From contig JAKFUV010000024.1 in the NCBI GenBank assembly GCA_021732485.1, positions 1 through 49,473 of the forward strand: DNA of 49,473 nt, given 5' to 3'. This document shows positions 37,050-46,450 of this stretch, in pieces; position 1 is the stretch's first letter; every line of letters begins with the position of its first letter. Made by a program: the position numbers and the translations under genes. The notes under the pieces are model-generated. The model did not search any database and was not told the DNA's origin. It worked only from the letters and a program-made list of their open reading frames with translations. This DNA comes from Hyphomicrobium sp. (GTDB lineage: Bacteria; Pseudomonadota; Alphaproteobacteria; Rhizobiales; Hyphomicrobiaceae).

Positions 37050-37694
37050 ATGCCCAAATTGAAACCCCAGACGCAGCGACTACGGCGCGAACACATTCTG
37101 GATGCGGCCGAGCGAAGCTTTGCGCGCGGGGGCTTTCACGCGACGACTATGCAGGACATTTGCCGAGAGGCCGACGTCAGCCCCGGCGCCTTGTATGTCT
37201 ATTTTGACAGCAAAGAAGCCTTGATCGCCGGATTGTGCGAGCGCGACCGAGCTGAGTTCGCCGAGAAACTGGCGACGCTCGCAACGGCACCGGATTTCAT
37301 CAAGGCGCTGAACGCGATCGGCGAACATTACTTCATCGAAGAGGGCGCTGAAAAACAGCGCTTTGTTGTCGAGATGGGCGTCGAGTCGACCCGTAACCCG
37401 CGCGTTGCCGAAATCTTTTTGAGTGTCGATCGCTTCTGCAGCGAAAGTTTCGAAAGGCTGTTTCAACGCCTCAAGAACGAGGGCCGCATTGCGCCAAGCG
37501 TCGATATTCCGACACTTGCCAAAGTTTTCACAGTCATCGGCGACGGCATGTTCTGGCGCCGCGCGATTGAGCCGGCGTTCGACGCTCGCGCGGTGCTTCC
37601 GGTTCTGACCGAGCTATTTGGCACGTTGCTGAAACCGACGGACGTTCTGGAGGCAGCCTCGCCTTCTTCAAAAATTCGCATGGTGCACAAATGA
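37050..37694 (+). CDS. TetR family transcriptional regulator
   Basis: A 214-residue repressor. The N-terminal DNA-binding domain (about residues 12-58) has the TetR helix-turn-helix: RREHILDAAERSFARGGFHA, TTMQDICREADVSPGALYVY and FDSKEALI. The rest is the helical ligand-binding and dimer domain. It lies directly upstream of an RND efflux pair, and its stop overlaps the adaptor start by four bases (ATGA), so it most likely controls its own operon. Two operator-like boxes lie upstream. The ligand is unknown. Confidence 0.9.
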   Translation: MPKLKPQTQRLRREHILDAAERSFARGGFHATTMQDICREADVSPGALYVYFDSKEALIAGLCERDRAEFAEKLATLATAPDFIKALNAIGEHYFIEEGAEKQRFVVEMGVESTRNPRVAEIFLSVDRFCSESFERLFQRLKNEGRIAPSVDIPTLAKVFTVIGDGMFWRRAIEPAFDARAVLPVLTELFGTLLKPTDVLEAASPSSKIRMVHK

Positions 37695-38905
37695 GCCGTA
37701 GTCGTAATCTTGCGGTTCTCGCCGTTGTCCTCGGGTCTATTGGCGGCGGCTATTATTGGCTGGCCCACAAACATGAGACGCGGCAGCGCGAGGCCGCAGC
37801 CGCAGCGTCGAAACCCGTCGCCCCGCCGTCCGTCACGGTGTCCAAGATCGTCATGGCTGACTTTGTCGAAACCGCGGTTGTTTCGGGATCTCTGGTCGCG
37901 CGTGAAGAGATCTTGGTGGCGCCGGAAGTCGAAGGGTTTCGCGTCCTTGAACTGATGGTTGACGAAGGCAGTCGCGTCAAAAAGGGCGATGTTATTGCGC
38001 GCCTGGTGTCGGAGCAGCTCGACGCTCAAGTGGCGCAAAACACCGCTAGCCTTGCGCGGTCCGATGCCGCCATCGCGCAATCGAAAAGCCAGATCGTTGA
38101 AGCGGAGGCACGTGAGCGTGAAGCCAAGGCCCAACTTGAGCGCGCCGAACCGCTGAGCAAATCGGGGTATCTGTCGGGCAGTGTCTACGATCAACGTAAA
38201 AGCGCTGCTAGCACCGCCGCCGCTCAACTCGTCGCGGCACGCGATGCGTTGAAGGCAGCTGAAGCGGAAAAAAATCAGATCATCGCGCAGGGGCGCGAAG
38301 TGGCTTGGCGTCGCAGCAACACCGATGTCCGTGCTCCCGAAGACGGCATGGTAAGCCGACGGAATGCGCGCATCGGAGCGATGGCAACCGCCGTTGGCGA
38401 CCCGATGTTCCGCATCATCTCTAAAGGAGAGATCGAACTCGACGCCGAGATCGTCGAGACGGAATTGCCGCGTGTCCGCGAAGGCCAAAAGGCGATCGTC
38501 TCGGTGCCCGGCACTGGCGATTTCGAAGGCACCGTCCGCCTCGTTGCACCGGAGGTCGATAAGGCAACGCGACTCGGCCGAGTGAAAATTTTTCTCGGTG
38601 AAAACCCCGCCCTGCGCATCGGCACCTTTGCGCGCGGCCGCATCGAGACGTCACGCAGTCGCGGATTGGCAGCTCCATCCGCGTCAGTGACGTTTGAAGC
38701 TGATGGCGCCCACGCTCAGGCCGTAGTCGACAACAAAGTGCAGCGACGGACGTTGAAAACCGGGCTGATCGCGGGCGAAAACGTCGAAATCAAAAGCGGT
38801 CTCGCCGAAGGCGAAGTCATTGTCACGCGTGCCGGAACATTCCTGCGTGACGGCGACGTCGTTACGCCGATCGTGCCGGCAGCGAAATTAAGCGAGGCGC
38901 AATAA
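37691..38905 (+). CDS. RND efflux periplasmic adaptor (membrane fusion protein)
   Basis: A 404-residue adaptor of the HlyD/AcrA type. A single N-terminal helix (AVLAVVLGSIGGGYYWLAH) anchors it in the inner membrane. Lipoyl-like and coiled-coil segments follow: VAPEVEGFRVLELMVDEGSRVKKGDVIARL, then a heptad-rich hairpin (SDAAIAQSKSQIVEAEARER), a beta-barrel domain and a membrane-proximal domain ending LRDGDVVTPIVPA. The ATG overlaps the TetR stop. The RND gene starts at the last base of its stop (TAATG), so all three are coupled. Confidence 0.92.
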   Translation: MSRSRNLAVLAVVLGSIGGGYYWLAHKHETRQREAAAAASKPVAPPSVTVSKIVMADFVETAVVSGSLVAREEILVAPEVEGFRVLELMVDEGSRVKKGDVIARLVSEQLDAQVAQNTASLARSDAAIAQSKSQIVEAEAREREAKAQLERAEPLSKSGYLSGSVYDQRKSAASTAAAQLVAARDALKAAEAEKNQIIAQGREVAWRRSNTDVRAPEDGMVSRRNARIGAMATAVGDPMFRIISKGEIELDAEIVETELPRVREGQKAIVSVPGTGDFEGTVRLVAPEVDKATRLGRVKIFLGENPALRIGTFARGRIETSRSRGLAAPSASVTFEADGAHAQAVVDNKVQRRTLKTGLIAGENVEIKSGLAEGEVIVTRAGTFLRDGDVVTPIVPAAKLSEAQ

Positions 38906-41900
38906 TGCGGATCAATATTTCCGCCTGGTCGATCCGCAATCCGATCCCCGGGATCGTGTTGTTCGCAGTTTTGCTGCTGCTTGGCATCGTCAGTTTCACG
39001 CGCCTTCCGGTGACGCGGTTTCCGAACATCGATATTCCGATCATTTCCGTCACCGTGACACAAACGGGGTCGGCGCCGGCTGAACTCGAAACTCAGATCA
39101 CCAAGGAAGTCGAAGACGCCGTTTCAAATATTACCGGTATCAAGCATGTTCGATCGACATTGACCGACGGCGCGTCAACAACCGTGCTCGAATTTCGTCT
39201 CGAAACCGATATCGATCGCGCGTTGGACGACGTCAAGGACGCCATCACAAGAATCCGGGCCAATCTTCCGCGCACAATCGACGAGCCAATCATCACGCGC
39301 ATCGACGTCGAAGGCCAGGCGATCCTGTCGTATGCGGCGACGTCACCAGCGCTGACGCTCGAACAACTATCGTGGCACGTCGATGATGTCATCAAACGGC
39401 GGCTGCAAACGGCGAAGGGTGTCGGCCGGGTTGAACGCTACGGCGGCGTCGACCGCGAAATCCGCGTACATCTCGATCCCGACAAGCTTCTCGCCTACGG
39501 CATCACGGCGGCTGAAGTTAATCGCCAAGTCCGCGCCACCAATGTCGATCTTGGCGGTGGGCGCGGCGAAGTTGGTGGTCAGGAACAGGCCATTCGAACG
39601 CTCGCTGGCGCGCGCAAAGTCGAGACACTGGCCGATTCCAAAATTATCTTGTCGGGTGCCCGCGAAGTTCGCCTCAAGGATCTCGGCCGCATCGTCGACG
39701 ATGCCAGCGAGCAGCGCTCCTTTGGACGGCTCAACAGTCAGCCCGTCGTCTCATTCTCGATTTTTCGCTCGAAGGGATCGAGTGATCTGTCGGTTGCCGA
39801 TGCAGTGAGCAAAGAACTCGCCGCGATACAGGCTGAGTATCCCGATGTGCAAATGGCGAAGATCGACGACGCGGTCGCCTACACACGTGGCAATTACGAA
39901 GCCGCCATGACGGCTCTCATCGAGGGCGCTGTACTGGCTGTTCTCGTCGTGCTGCTCTTTCTGCGCAACTGGCGTGCCACAATGATCGCCGCCATCGCCC
40001 TGCCGCTTGCTGCCATCCCGACGTTCTGGGCGATCAGCATGATGGGGTTTTCGCTCAACCTCGTCAGCTTGCTGGGCATCACGCTGGTCACCGGCATTCT
40101 CGTCGACGATGCCATCGTCGAGATCGAAAACATCGTCCGCCACATGAACATGGGCAAATCGCCCTATCGCGCTTCGATCGAGGCGGCCGATGAGATCGGT
40201 CTGGCGGTCATCGCCATCACCTTGACGATTGTCGCGATCTTCGCGCCGGTGTCGTTCATGGGCGGCATCGCTGGGCAATACTTCAAGCAGTTCGGTTTGA
40301 CCGTGGCCGTTGCCGTGCTGTTTTCTTTGCTCGTCGCGCGACTGATCACGCCGATGATGACCGCGTATTTGATGCGCCCGCTACCGCCGCACGTGCACGG
40401 CGAGGGCACATTGATGCGGCTTTATACGCGCTTCCTGGCGGTGACACTTCGCTGGCGCTACCTTACCTTGTTGACCGGCGTCGCGCTATTTTCAGTATCG
40501 GTTTACGCGACGACCCTTCTGCCGACTGGGTTCATCCCGGATGAAGACACCTCGCGCGTAGTCGCCTCCGCGGAATTTCCGCCCGGAACACCGTTGAAGG
40601 AAACGCGCGACCGTACCGACGACATGGTCAAGGTGTTGCGGACCATCCCTGAAGTCTCGCAAGTTTTTGTGCTCGGTGGCACCAGCCCTACCGGACAGCT
40701 CGAAGTGCGGCGGGCCGCGCTCTTCATTAAACTCGTGCCAAAAACCGAACGCACGATTTCGCAGAAGCAACTGAAGACGGTGATCGCCGAAAAGCTCGCC
40801 ACCATTCCCGACAGTCGCGCCTGGTACGTCAATGAACGCGGCGAGCGCGAACTTTCGTTTTCGATTTTGTCGCGTGACGGCGATGCGCTGAACGCGGCGA
40901 TCGGCAAACTCGAAGGCGCGTTACGGCAAGTGCCGGGGTTCCGCAATGTGGCCGCGACCGGATCGACCGATCGACCGGAGATCCGAGTAATTCCAAGATT
41001 GGATGAAGCCGCCCGGCTTGGCGTGGCGCCGGAGCAGATCGCCGAAACCATCCGTGTCGCGACCATCGGCGACGCAGACTTCAATCTGGCGAAATTCACG
41101 GTCGGTGATCGCCAAATTCCGATCCGAGTTCAGCTTGAGGAATCGACCCGAACCGATCTGCGTCAGCTGGAACAGTTGCGCGTCACCAACGGGTCCGGCC
41201 AAGCCATCCCGTTGACGGCAGTGGCCAGCGTCGAGTTTGGCCGTGGCCCAAGTTCGATCGAGCGATATGACCGCGAGCGGCGCGCCGTGATCGGCATCGA
41301 TCTCGAAAAAGGTGTGCCATTGAGTGTTGGGCGGGAGCGCTTTCAAAAGATCGTCGAAAGCGTGAAGTTACCGCCGTCGATCCGGCTTCAGCCCTCAGGC
41401 GACGCCGAGGTCCAAGATGAGGTGGCGAATGGCTTTATCACGGCAATGGGCACCGGCATTATGATCGTTCTCGGTGTGTTGATCTTGCTGTTCCGAAGCG
41501 TGTTTCAGCCGATCACCATTTTGCTTTCGCTGCCGCTGTCGTTCGGCGGTGTCGCGCTCAGCCTGCTCGCGACCAACAACCCGATCAGCATGCCGGTTTA
41601 CATCGGGCTGCTGATGCTGATGGGCATCGTGACCAAGAACGCGATCATGCTCGTCGATTTTGCGATCGAAGAGGTGGCGCGCGGGGTTGAACGCAAGGAA
41701 GCGATCATCGACGCCGGCCGTAAGCGCGCGCGGCCGATCATCATGACCACGCTGGCGATGGCGGCCGGTATGCTGCCGAGTGCGCTGGCGCTCGGCGACG
41801 GCGGCGAGTTTCGGGCTCCAATGGCCATTGCAGTGATCGGCGGATTGCTCGTGTCGACGGTTCTGTCGCTTGTCTTCGTGCCGTCGTTCTTCACGGTCAT

Positions 41901-42072
41901 GGATGATCTCGGACATCTGATGCAACGCATCTTCGGCCGTTTCATCGGCCCAACGGATGAGCCTGACATGGTTGATAACGGCTCGATCGGCGGTCTGCCC
42001 AATCAACCCTTGCCGCTTCGCGATCCAATCGAGCCGCCAATGCAACCTCGACTGCCTCTCGCCGCAGAATGA
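38905..42072 (+). CDS. RND family multidrug efflux transporter (AcrB-type)
   Basis: A 1055-residue inner-membrane transporter. Helix 1 (NPIPGIVLFAVLLLLGIVSF) precedes the first periplasmic loop (RLPVTRFPNIDIP), typical of HAE-1 transporters. The proton-relay aspartates are Asp401 and Asp402 in VTGILVDDAIVEIENIVRHM. Repeated two-half structure is clear; the second half has MLMGIVTKNAIMLVDFAIEE. It should export hydrophobic compounds by proton antiport with a TolC-type outer channel encoded elsewhere. The start overlaps the adaptor stop by one base. Confidence 0.95.
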   Translation: MRINISAWSIRNPIPGIVLFAVLLLLGIVSFTRLPVTRFPNIDIPIISVTVTQTGSAPAELETQITKEVEDAVSNITGIKHVRSTLTDGASTTVLEFRLETDIDRALDDVKDAITRIRANLPRTIDEPIITRIDVEGQAILSYAATSPALTLEQLSWHVDDVIKRRLQTAKGVGRVERYGGVDREIRVHLDPDKLLAYGITAAEVNRQVRATNVDLGGGRGEVGGQEQAIRTLAGARKVETLADSKIILSGAREVRLKDLGRIVDDASEQRSFGRLNSQPVVSFSIFRSKGSSDLSVADAVSKELAAIQAEYPDVQMAKIDDAVAYTRGNYEAAMTALIEGAVLAVLVVLLFLRNWRATMIAAIALPLAAIPTFWAISMMGFSLNLVSLLGITLVTGILVDDAIVEIENIVRHMNMGKSPYRASIEAADEIGLAVIAITLTIVAIFAPVSFMGGIAGQYFKQFGLTVAVAVLFSLLVARLITPMMTAYLMRPLPPHVHGEGTLMRLYTRFLAVTLRWRYLTLLTGVALFSVSVYATTLLPTGFIPDEDTSRVVASAEFPPGTPLKETRDRTDDMVKVLRTIPEVSQVFVLGGTSPTGQLEVRRAALFIKLVPKTERTISQKQLKTVIAEKLATIPDSRAWYVNERGERELSFSILSRDGDALNAAIGKLEGALRQVPGFRNVAATGSTDRPEIRVIPRLDEAARLGVAPEQIAETIRVATIGDADFNLAKFTVGDRQIPIRVQLEESTRTDLRQLEQLRVTNGSGQAIPLTAVASVEFGRGPSSIERYDRERRAVIGIDLEKGVPLSVGRERFQKIVESVKLPPSIRLQPSGDAEVQDEVANGFITAMGTGIMIVLGVLILLFRSVFQPITILLSLPLSFGGVALSLLATNNPISMPVYIGLLMLMGIVTKNAIMLVDFAIEEVARGVERKEAIIDAGRKRARPIIMTTLAMAAGMLPSALALGDGGEFRAPMAIAVIGGLLVSTVLSLVFVPSFFTVMDDLGHLMQRIFGRFIGPTDEPDMVDNGSIGGLPNQPLPLRDPIEPPMQPRLPLAAE

Positions 42073-42155
42073 GATAGTCGCTAGAACTGCGTTGTAGTTC
42101 TGCGCCATCACCCCTACGTGACGGGTGCAGCTCAATTGTCAAAAAAGGTGGCGTG

Positions 42156-43346
42156 ATGTTTGACGCGAAATCAATCCTGGAAGGCCTCGTGAAGGGCGCA
42201 GCGCCCAACACACAATCGCCGTCGGGCGGCGGAGGCCTAGCGGATATTCTCGGCCAGATCCTCGGCGGCGCCAACAACGCTGGTGGCGCAGGAGGCTCCT
42301 CGGGCGGCGGCCTTGGAGGTGGGTTGGGCGACATCCTGGGCAAGCTTGGCGGCGCGACACAGGGTCAGCGCGGTGGTTCGGCTGGCACAGGCGCGCAGGA
42401 TCAAGGCGGCGGTCTGGCTGACATTTTCGGCGAATTACAACGCCAGATTGGTCAAGGTGGCGCAACACAGGGATCACCTTCGACGCGCCATGCGACGGAC
42501 GCGCCGGCGAGCGGACCGAGCGGCGGCCTTGGCGATATTCTCGGTCAGTTGAGAGATCAGTTGGGCAAGACTGGCGGCGCGGGTGGTGGCGGCGGGATTG
42601 CCGATATTCTCGGCCAGGTTCTTGGCCAGGCGACGCAGGGCGCGCGTGAAGGCGCTGCCAAAATTGGAGACGCTACGGGCGCACGCGACGCACTCGGCCG
42701 CGCGACCGGCGGGCAAACCACCGACGATCTTCTCGCCAAGCTTAAAGAACTCGTTCAGCAAAACCCGCTTGCAGCCGGCACCGCCGCAGGTGGCCTTGGA
42801 GGTCTTGTGCTCGGCACTCGCACCGGGCGGTCGATCGCCGGCAGTGCAGCAAGGATCGGCGCATTGGCCCTGATCGGCGGCCTTGCCTATAAGGCTTTCC
42901 AAAATTACCAGGCCGGCAAGCCTTTGATCACGGGCGCCATGGCGGCGGAGGCCGCGCCAAACGGATCTGGTTTTGAACCAGCAGCGGTCACCAACGAAAG
43001 CGCCGCGTTGTATATTCGTGCGATGATTGCGGCGGCAGCTTCTGATGGACGCGTCGACGCCGACGAGCAAGCCAAAGTCATCGCCAGTTTGAAGCAGGCA
43101 GGAGCGGATGCCGAGGCAGAGGCGTTCATTGCCAATGAACTGAATAATCCTGCAACGGTCGAGCAGCTTGCCGCCGCCGCGCAATCGCCCGAGGAAGCCG
43201 TGCAGATTTACACGGCCGCGCGCATCGCGATTGAACCCGATGAGCAGGCCGAGCAGGCGTTTCTCACCAAGCTGGCTCAAGCCTTGGGCATCGACACCAA
43301 ACTGATGGCCCATATCGAAGCCACGACGCGCGGTGCAGCGGCTTAA
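42156..43346 (+). CDS. Glycine-rich DUF533/TerB-like protein with repeated GGxxDILG motif
   Basis: A 396-residue protein in three parts. Residues 1-170 are Gly-rich and carry five copies of a motif near GG(L/I)(A/G)DI(L/F)G: GGLADILGQILG, GGLGDILGKLGG, GGLADIFGELQR, GGLGDILGQLRD and GGIADILGQVLG. A hydrophobic glycine-rich stretch (around GTAAGGLGGLVLGTRTG and ALALIGGLAYKAF) may insert in a membrane. The last 150 residues form a TerB/DUF533 helical domain (AAASDGRVDADEQAKVIASL). E. coli YebE has the same C-terminal domain and a shorter start. The ATG at 42156 has AAAGG upstream; a GTG lies one codon before. Confidence 0.85.
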   Translation: MFDAKSILEGLVKGAAPNTQSPSGGGGLADILGQILGGANNAGGAGGSSGGGLGGGLGDILGKLGGATQGQRGGSAGTGAQDQGGGLADIFGELQRQIGQGGATQGSPSTRHATDAPASGPSGGLGDILGQLRDQLGKTGGAGGGGGIADILGQVLGQATQGAREGAAKIGDATGARDALGRATGGQTTDDLLAKLKELVQQNPLAAGTAAGGLGGLVLGTRTGRSIAGSAARIGALALIGGLAYKAFQNYQAGKPLITGAMAAEAAPNGSGFEPAAVTNESAALYIRAMIAAAASDGRVDADEQAKVIASLKQAGADAEAEAFIANELNNPATVEQLAAAAQSPEEAVQIYTAARIAIEPDEQAEQAFLTKLAQALGIDTKLMAHIEATTRGAAA

Positions 43347-43364
43347 ACGACAGTTTCAGAGATA

Positions 43365-43402
43365 AAAAACGGGCGTCTGCACGACTTGCAGACGCCCCTT
43401 TT
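43365..43402. terminator. Bidirectional terminator
   Basis: A perfect 11-bp stem (43371-43381 with 43387-43397) closes a 5-base loop. The plus side continues CTTTTC; the minus side continues GTTTTTTATC. It ends both the DUF533 gene and the opposing ABC-adaptor gene. Confidence 0.85.
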
Positions 43403-43432
43403 CAGTTCAAAATCGGGCCTCGAGAATACGCT

Positions 43433-44542
43433 TTAGTTGGCGGCTGTCTTCGGCGCATCGGCTGCGCTGGCGGCTCCATCGAGTTTGAAAAACGCATCAA
43501 CGCGCATGCCGGTGAACAATGGCGGATTGCCGTCGAGCGTAACCATGACCTCGACAACCTCGACGTCGTTTGGCCGGCGCGGGCCGCGCGTGGCGATGCG
43601 CGGAGCGCCCAGCGACTGCGAAATAGACGTGACCGTTCCGCCGAAAGTCATGTCCGGAAATGCATCGGCCTTGACGACGACCTGCTGGCCGACGCGCACC
43701 TTGGCAGCGTCGCGCTCTTCAACCTCGGCGCGGAGCCGCAGGCTCGTCAAATCACCAAACACGACGAGAACGCTTTCGGGTGACGGCACCGCCGTCTCGC
43801 CAACTTTACCCGACATGTTCAGTACGGTGCCGTCGCCGGGAGCACGCACCCTCGTTCGCTCCAAGGCAATTTCGGCGGCCGAAAGCTCGGCGCGCGCCAT
43901 AGCTAGCGACGATTCGAGCCGCAGCGTCAGCGGCACGCCAGGCCGGCTGTTGATCTCGCTCAGGGCCGCACGATCAGCAGCAAGCTTGGACGTCGCATCG
44001 CTGACTTTGGTGCGTGCGGCATTCATGGCATCTGCGGACGACGTATCCGCGTTGGCGCCGCGAGACGCGGCATCGAAGGCTTCGCGGGCGGCAAACAATG
44101 ACCGTTCGGCGGCCGCGACCGCATCCTCGGCCTTGCGGCGCTCCAACGCGAGGCCCGTTACTTTTTCTTCCTCGCGCTCGCGCTCGCGCACACTGACTTC
44201 TGCCAGTGCGGCAGCGATCTTTACGTAAATGTCCTGATCATCGAGGCGGACGAGCAGGTCGCCGGCTTTGACCTGATCGTTGGTTTTCGCCAGCACTTCG
44301 ACGATTTTGCCCGGCACTTGGCTCGCGAGCCGCACTTCGCCATCTTTCGGTTCAACCCGGCCAGTCGCCGATGCCGCCCACTGCGCCACCGGCGCGGCAC
44401 TTTGCGCGTAAGCCGATCCGGCGATCGACGATCGGTCTTTGTCGGCACTCGCGAAATCCGCAACGACATAGCCGAGCACGATCGCCAACGTTCCTGCCAT
44501 CAGAATAGTTGTGATGGCCGGATCGATTTTCTGTTTAAGCAT
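43433..44542 (-). CDS. ABC exporter membrane fusion protein (DevB-like)
   Basis: A 369-residue HlyD-type adaptor. The first helix is ITTILMAGTLAIVLGYVVAD. A lipoyl-like strand (PGKIVEVLAKTNDQVKAGDL) is followed by an extended Ala/Arg/Glu coiled coil, then RAPGDGTVLNMSGKVGETAV and the barrel domain. It starts 8 bases inside the ATPase gene, so the three exporter genes are coupled. Together with the permease and ATPase it resembles the DevBCA exporters of cyanobacteria, which export glycolipids with a TolC partner. The substrate here is unknown. Confidence 0.8.
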   Translation of the reverse strand: MLKQKIDPAITTILMAGTLAIVLGYVVADFASADKDRSSIAGSAYAQSAAPVAQWAASATGRVEPKDGEVRLASQVPGKIVEVLAKTNDQVKAGDLLVRLDDQDIYVKIAAALAEVSVREREREEEKVTGLALERRKAEDAVAAAERSLFAAREAFDAASRGANADTSSADAMNAARTKVSDATSKLAADRAALSEINSRPGVPLTLRLESSLAMARAELSAAEIALERTRVRAPGDGTVLNMSGKVGETAVPSPESVLVVFGDLTSLRLRAEVEERDAAKVRVGQQVVVKADAFPDMTFGGTVTSISQSLGAPRIATRGPRRPNDVEVVEVMVTLDGNPPLFTGMRVDAFFKLDGAASAADAPKTAAN

Positions 44543-45323
44543 GGAGCTTGCGCCTCTTCGTCAAATCGGTGATTTCGGGGGCATTAACGCCTTCCGGCCG
44601 GCGCTCTTCGCCGACAATACGGCCGTCCTCGATACGTACGACACGATCGGCATAGCCGAGTGTGCGCGGATCGTGAGTGACGGCCAAAACACTGCGATGC
44701 TGTTCTTTGGCAATGCGCGACAGCAGTGCCATGACGGCGTGTCCGTTCTCGCTGTCGAGCGCCGCAGTCGGCTCGTCGGCGAGCACGATGGACGGCGACG
44801 AGGCGATGGCGCGCGCCACCGCGACCCGCTGCTGTTCACCTCCCGACAGATTGCCGGGATAGTTGGTGAGACGGTGCCCGAGCCCGACATCGCGTAAGAC
44901 TTCTTCCGAACGGCTTGTCGCCGCAAAGCCGCTGATGCCGCGGACATCGAGCGCGATGCGCACGTTTTCGATGGCATTCAGCGTCGGAAATAGGTTGTAC
45001 GATTGAAAGATGAAGCCGATGTGATCACGACGCACGCGCGCCAGATCTTCGGCGGAGAGCCCAGACATCTTTTCGCCGGCGATCGTCAGGTCGCCCGAGG
45101 TGGCTGTCAGAATACCGCCGAGAATTGACAGCAGCGTCGTTTTGCCGGAACCCGATGGCCCCATCAGCAAAGTCAGCTCGCCAGGGATCAAATCAAGGCT
45201 GACGCCCTTTAAAGCCATCACCATGCCGGCGCCACTGCCGAGCTGCTTGACGATGTTTTCAGCACGAAGCACCGGCTCTGGTGGCGCTGCTGTGGTCGTT
45301 TCGACGGTTTGTTTTGCGATCAT
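44535..45323 (-). CDS. ABC exporter ATP-binding subunit (DevA/LolD-like)
   Basis: A 262-residue ATPase. Walker A is MGPSGSGKTTLLSILGG, the Q-loop segment is IFQSYNLFPTLNA, the signature is LSGGEQQRVAVARA, and Walker B is IVLADEPTAALD followed by the His switch in AVTHDPRTLG. This pattern belongs to the MacB/LolD/DevA group that powers tripartite export or lipoprotein release rather than import. The ATG overlaps the permease stop (ATGA). Confidence 0.9.
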   Translation of the reverse strand: MIAKQTVETTTAAPPEPVLRAENIVKQLGSGAGMVMALKGVSLDLIPGELTLLMGPSGSGKTTLLSILGGILTATSGDLTIAGEKMSGLSAEDLARVRRDHIGFIFQSYNLFPTLNAIENVRIALDVRGISGFAATSRSEEVLRDVGLGHRLTNYPGNLSGGEQQRVAVARAIASSPSIVLADEPTAALDSENGHAVMALLSRIAKEQHRSVLAVTHDPRTLGYADRVVRIEDGRIVGEERRPEGVNAPEITDLTKRRKLHA

Positions 45324-46450
45324 CTTGAGAACACCGTTGCCGGATCAATTTTGGTAACTTTGACGATGGCTGACAGCGCCGATATCGCGCACATGCTGAC
45401 CGTCAGTGCGAACAGCCAGAAGGCCAATCCCGGCGTCATCACCAAGGGTAATGCTGAATTGCGGCTAGCATAAAGTATCAGCAGCGCAATGATCATGCCG
45501 AGTGCGTAGCCGATGACCGCGCTGAAACCAGCCTGCGCCAAAATCACCTTATGGATGTACCCTTTCGACGAACCAAGTGCGCGCAACGTTGCGAACTCGT
45601 GAATGTGATCCTTGGTGCTAGAATACAAAGTCTGCGCGACGATCACCGTGCCGACCAAGCTTCCGAGCAAAGCGCCGCCGATCAGCGCCAGACCAGCACC
45701 CGTCTTGAAAAGCCATTGCTTAAGGCTTCGCGTGCGGAATTCTTCGGTCGTCAAGACTTCGGCTGTCTGGAATCGACGTCCCAAGTCGGTCTGCACGGTT
45801 TCAATGTTGGCGCCTTCGGCGACTTTGACCAGCAGAAACGTCGTGCGATCGCTGTCGGCACCGAGCAGATGGCGAGCCCGATTAAGGGTCGTGTAGGTAT
45901 ATGGCGACTGAGTGAATGAGCGCACGCCGTCGGTCAACGCCCTAACTTTGATACGGCCCGATGCGACCTGCGCCGTATCGCCGATGCCTGATATCCCGAG
46001 ATCTGCGAGGTAGCTGCTATCGACGGCCACAGCATCTGGCGCTTTGATGTCTTCGAGCGTCCCCTGGCTGAGCGACCAGGGGACCAAGCCGTTGTCGTCC
46101 GCATCGCTGCCAACGAGCACGACGCGCGTCGACCCGCCTTCGGGCTTGCGCCATTCTGCAAACGATACGAGCAGCGGCACGACCGATGCCACCCCCGGTG
46201 TCGCCAAGGCTTGATGGCGCTCACGGTCGGTCAGCAGTAAGCCGCCATCTTCGAAGCTTTTGGCGCCGAACGTCGTGACCCAAAGATCGGCATTGGCCCG
46301 GTCGATATTGGCGGTAATCATCCGGCTCGAGCCAAGGTAAAGACCCAGTTGCACGGCGACGAGCACGATCGAGAACAGGATGCCGATAAGCGTGACAGCC
46401 AAGCGGATGCGGTCGTGAAGCAAATTGCGGAGGGCGAGGGTCAGGATCAT
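45320..46450 (-). CDS. ABC exporter permease (FtsX-fold, DevC-like)
   Basis: A 376-residue permease with one N-terminal helix (RLAVTLIGILFSIVLVAVQ), a large periplasmic domain (about 45-255) and three C-terminal helices (around LALIGGALLGSLVGTVIVAQ, AQAGFSAVIGYALGMIIALL and GLAFWLFALTVSMCAISALS). This is the FtsX/MacB membrane topology. The start LALRNLLHDRIRLAV fits DevC-type proteins. I chose the ATG at 46450; the frame extends upstream another 34 codons but the ribosome binding site is weak in both cases. First gene of the exporter operon. Confidence 0.82.
   Translation of the reverse strand: MILTLALRNLLHDRIRLAVTLIGILFSIVLVAVQLGLYLGSSRMITANIDRANADLWVTTFGAKSFEDGGLLLTDRERHQALATPGVASVVPLLVSFAEWRKPEGGSTRVVLVGSDADDNGLVPWSLSQGTLEDIKAPDAVAVDSSYLADLGISGIGDTAQVASGRIKVRALTDGVRSFTQSPYTYTTLNRARHLLGADSDRTTFLLVKVAEGANIETVQTDLGRRFQTAEVLTTEEFRTRSLKQWLFKTGAGLALIGGALLGSLVGTVIVAQTLYSSTKDHIHEFATLRALGSSKGYIHKVILAQAGFSAVIGYALGMIIALLILYASRNSALPLVMTPGLAFWLFALTVSMCAISALSAIVKVTKIDPATVFSR

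Noticed and set aside
37463..38488. Open frame of 341 codons on the minus strand
   Set aside because: It lies opposite the TetR and RND adaptor genes, whose signatures are clear. No recognisable domain.
41395..42135. Open frame of about 246 codons opposite the RND gene end
   Set aside because: Composition is Arg/His/Gln-rich, typical of antisense of a membrane protein in GC-rich DNA.
42073..42155. Two small hairpins between the RND gene and the DUF533 gene
   Set aside because: One stem has about 8 bp with a G-T pair and the other 5 bp. Neither is followed by a T run, so I do not call a terminator.
43437..44228. Open frame of 263 codons on the plus strand
   Set aside because: It is the reverse complement of the Ala/Arg/Glu coiled coil of the ABC adaptor and is Ser/Ala/Arg-rich with no family features.
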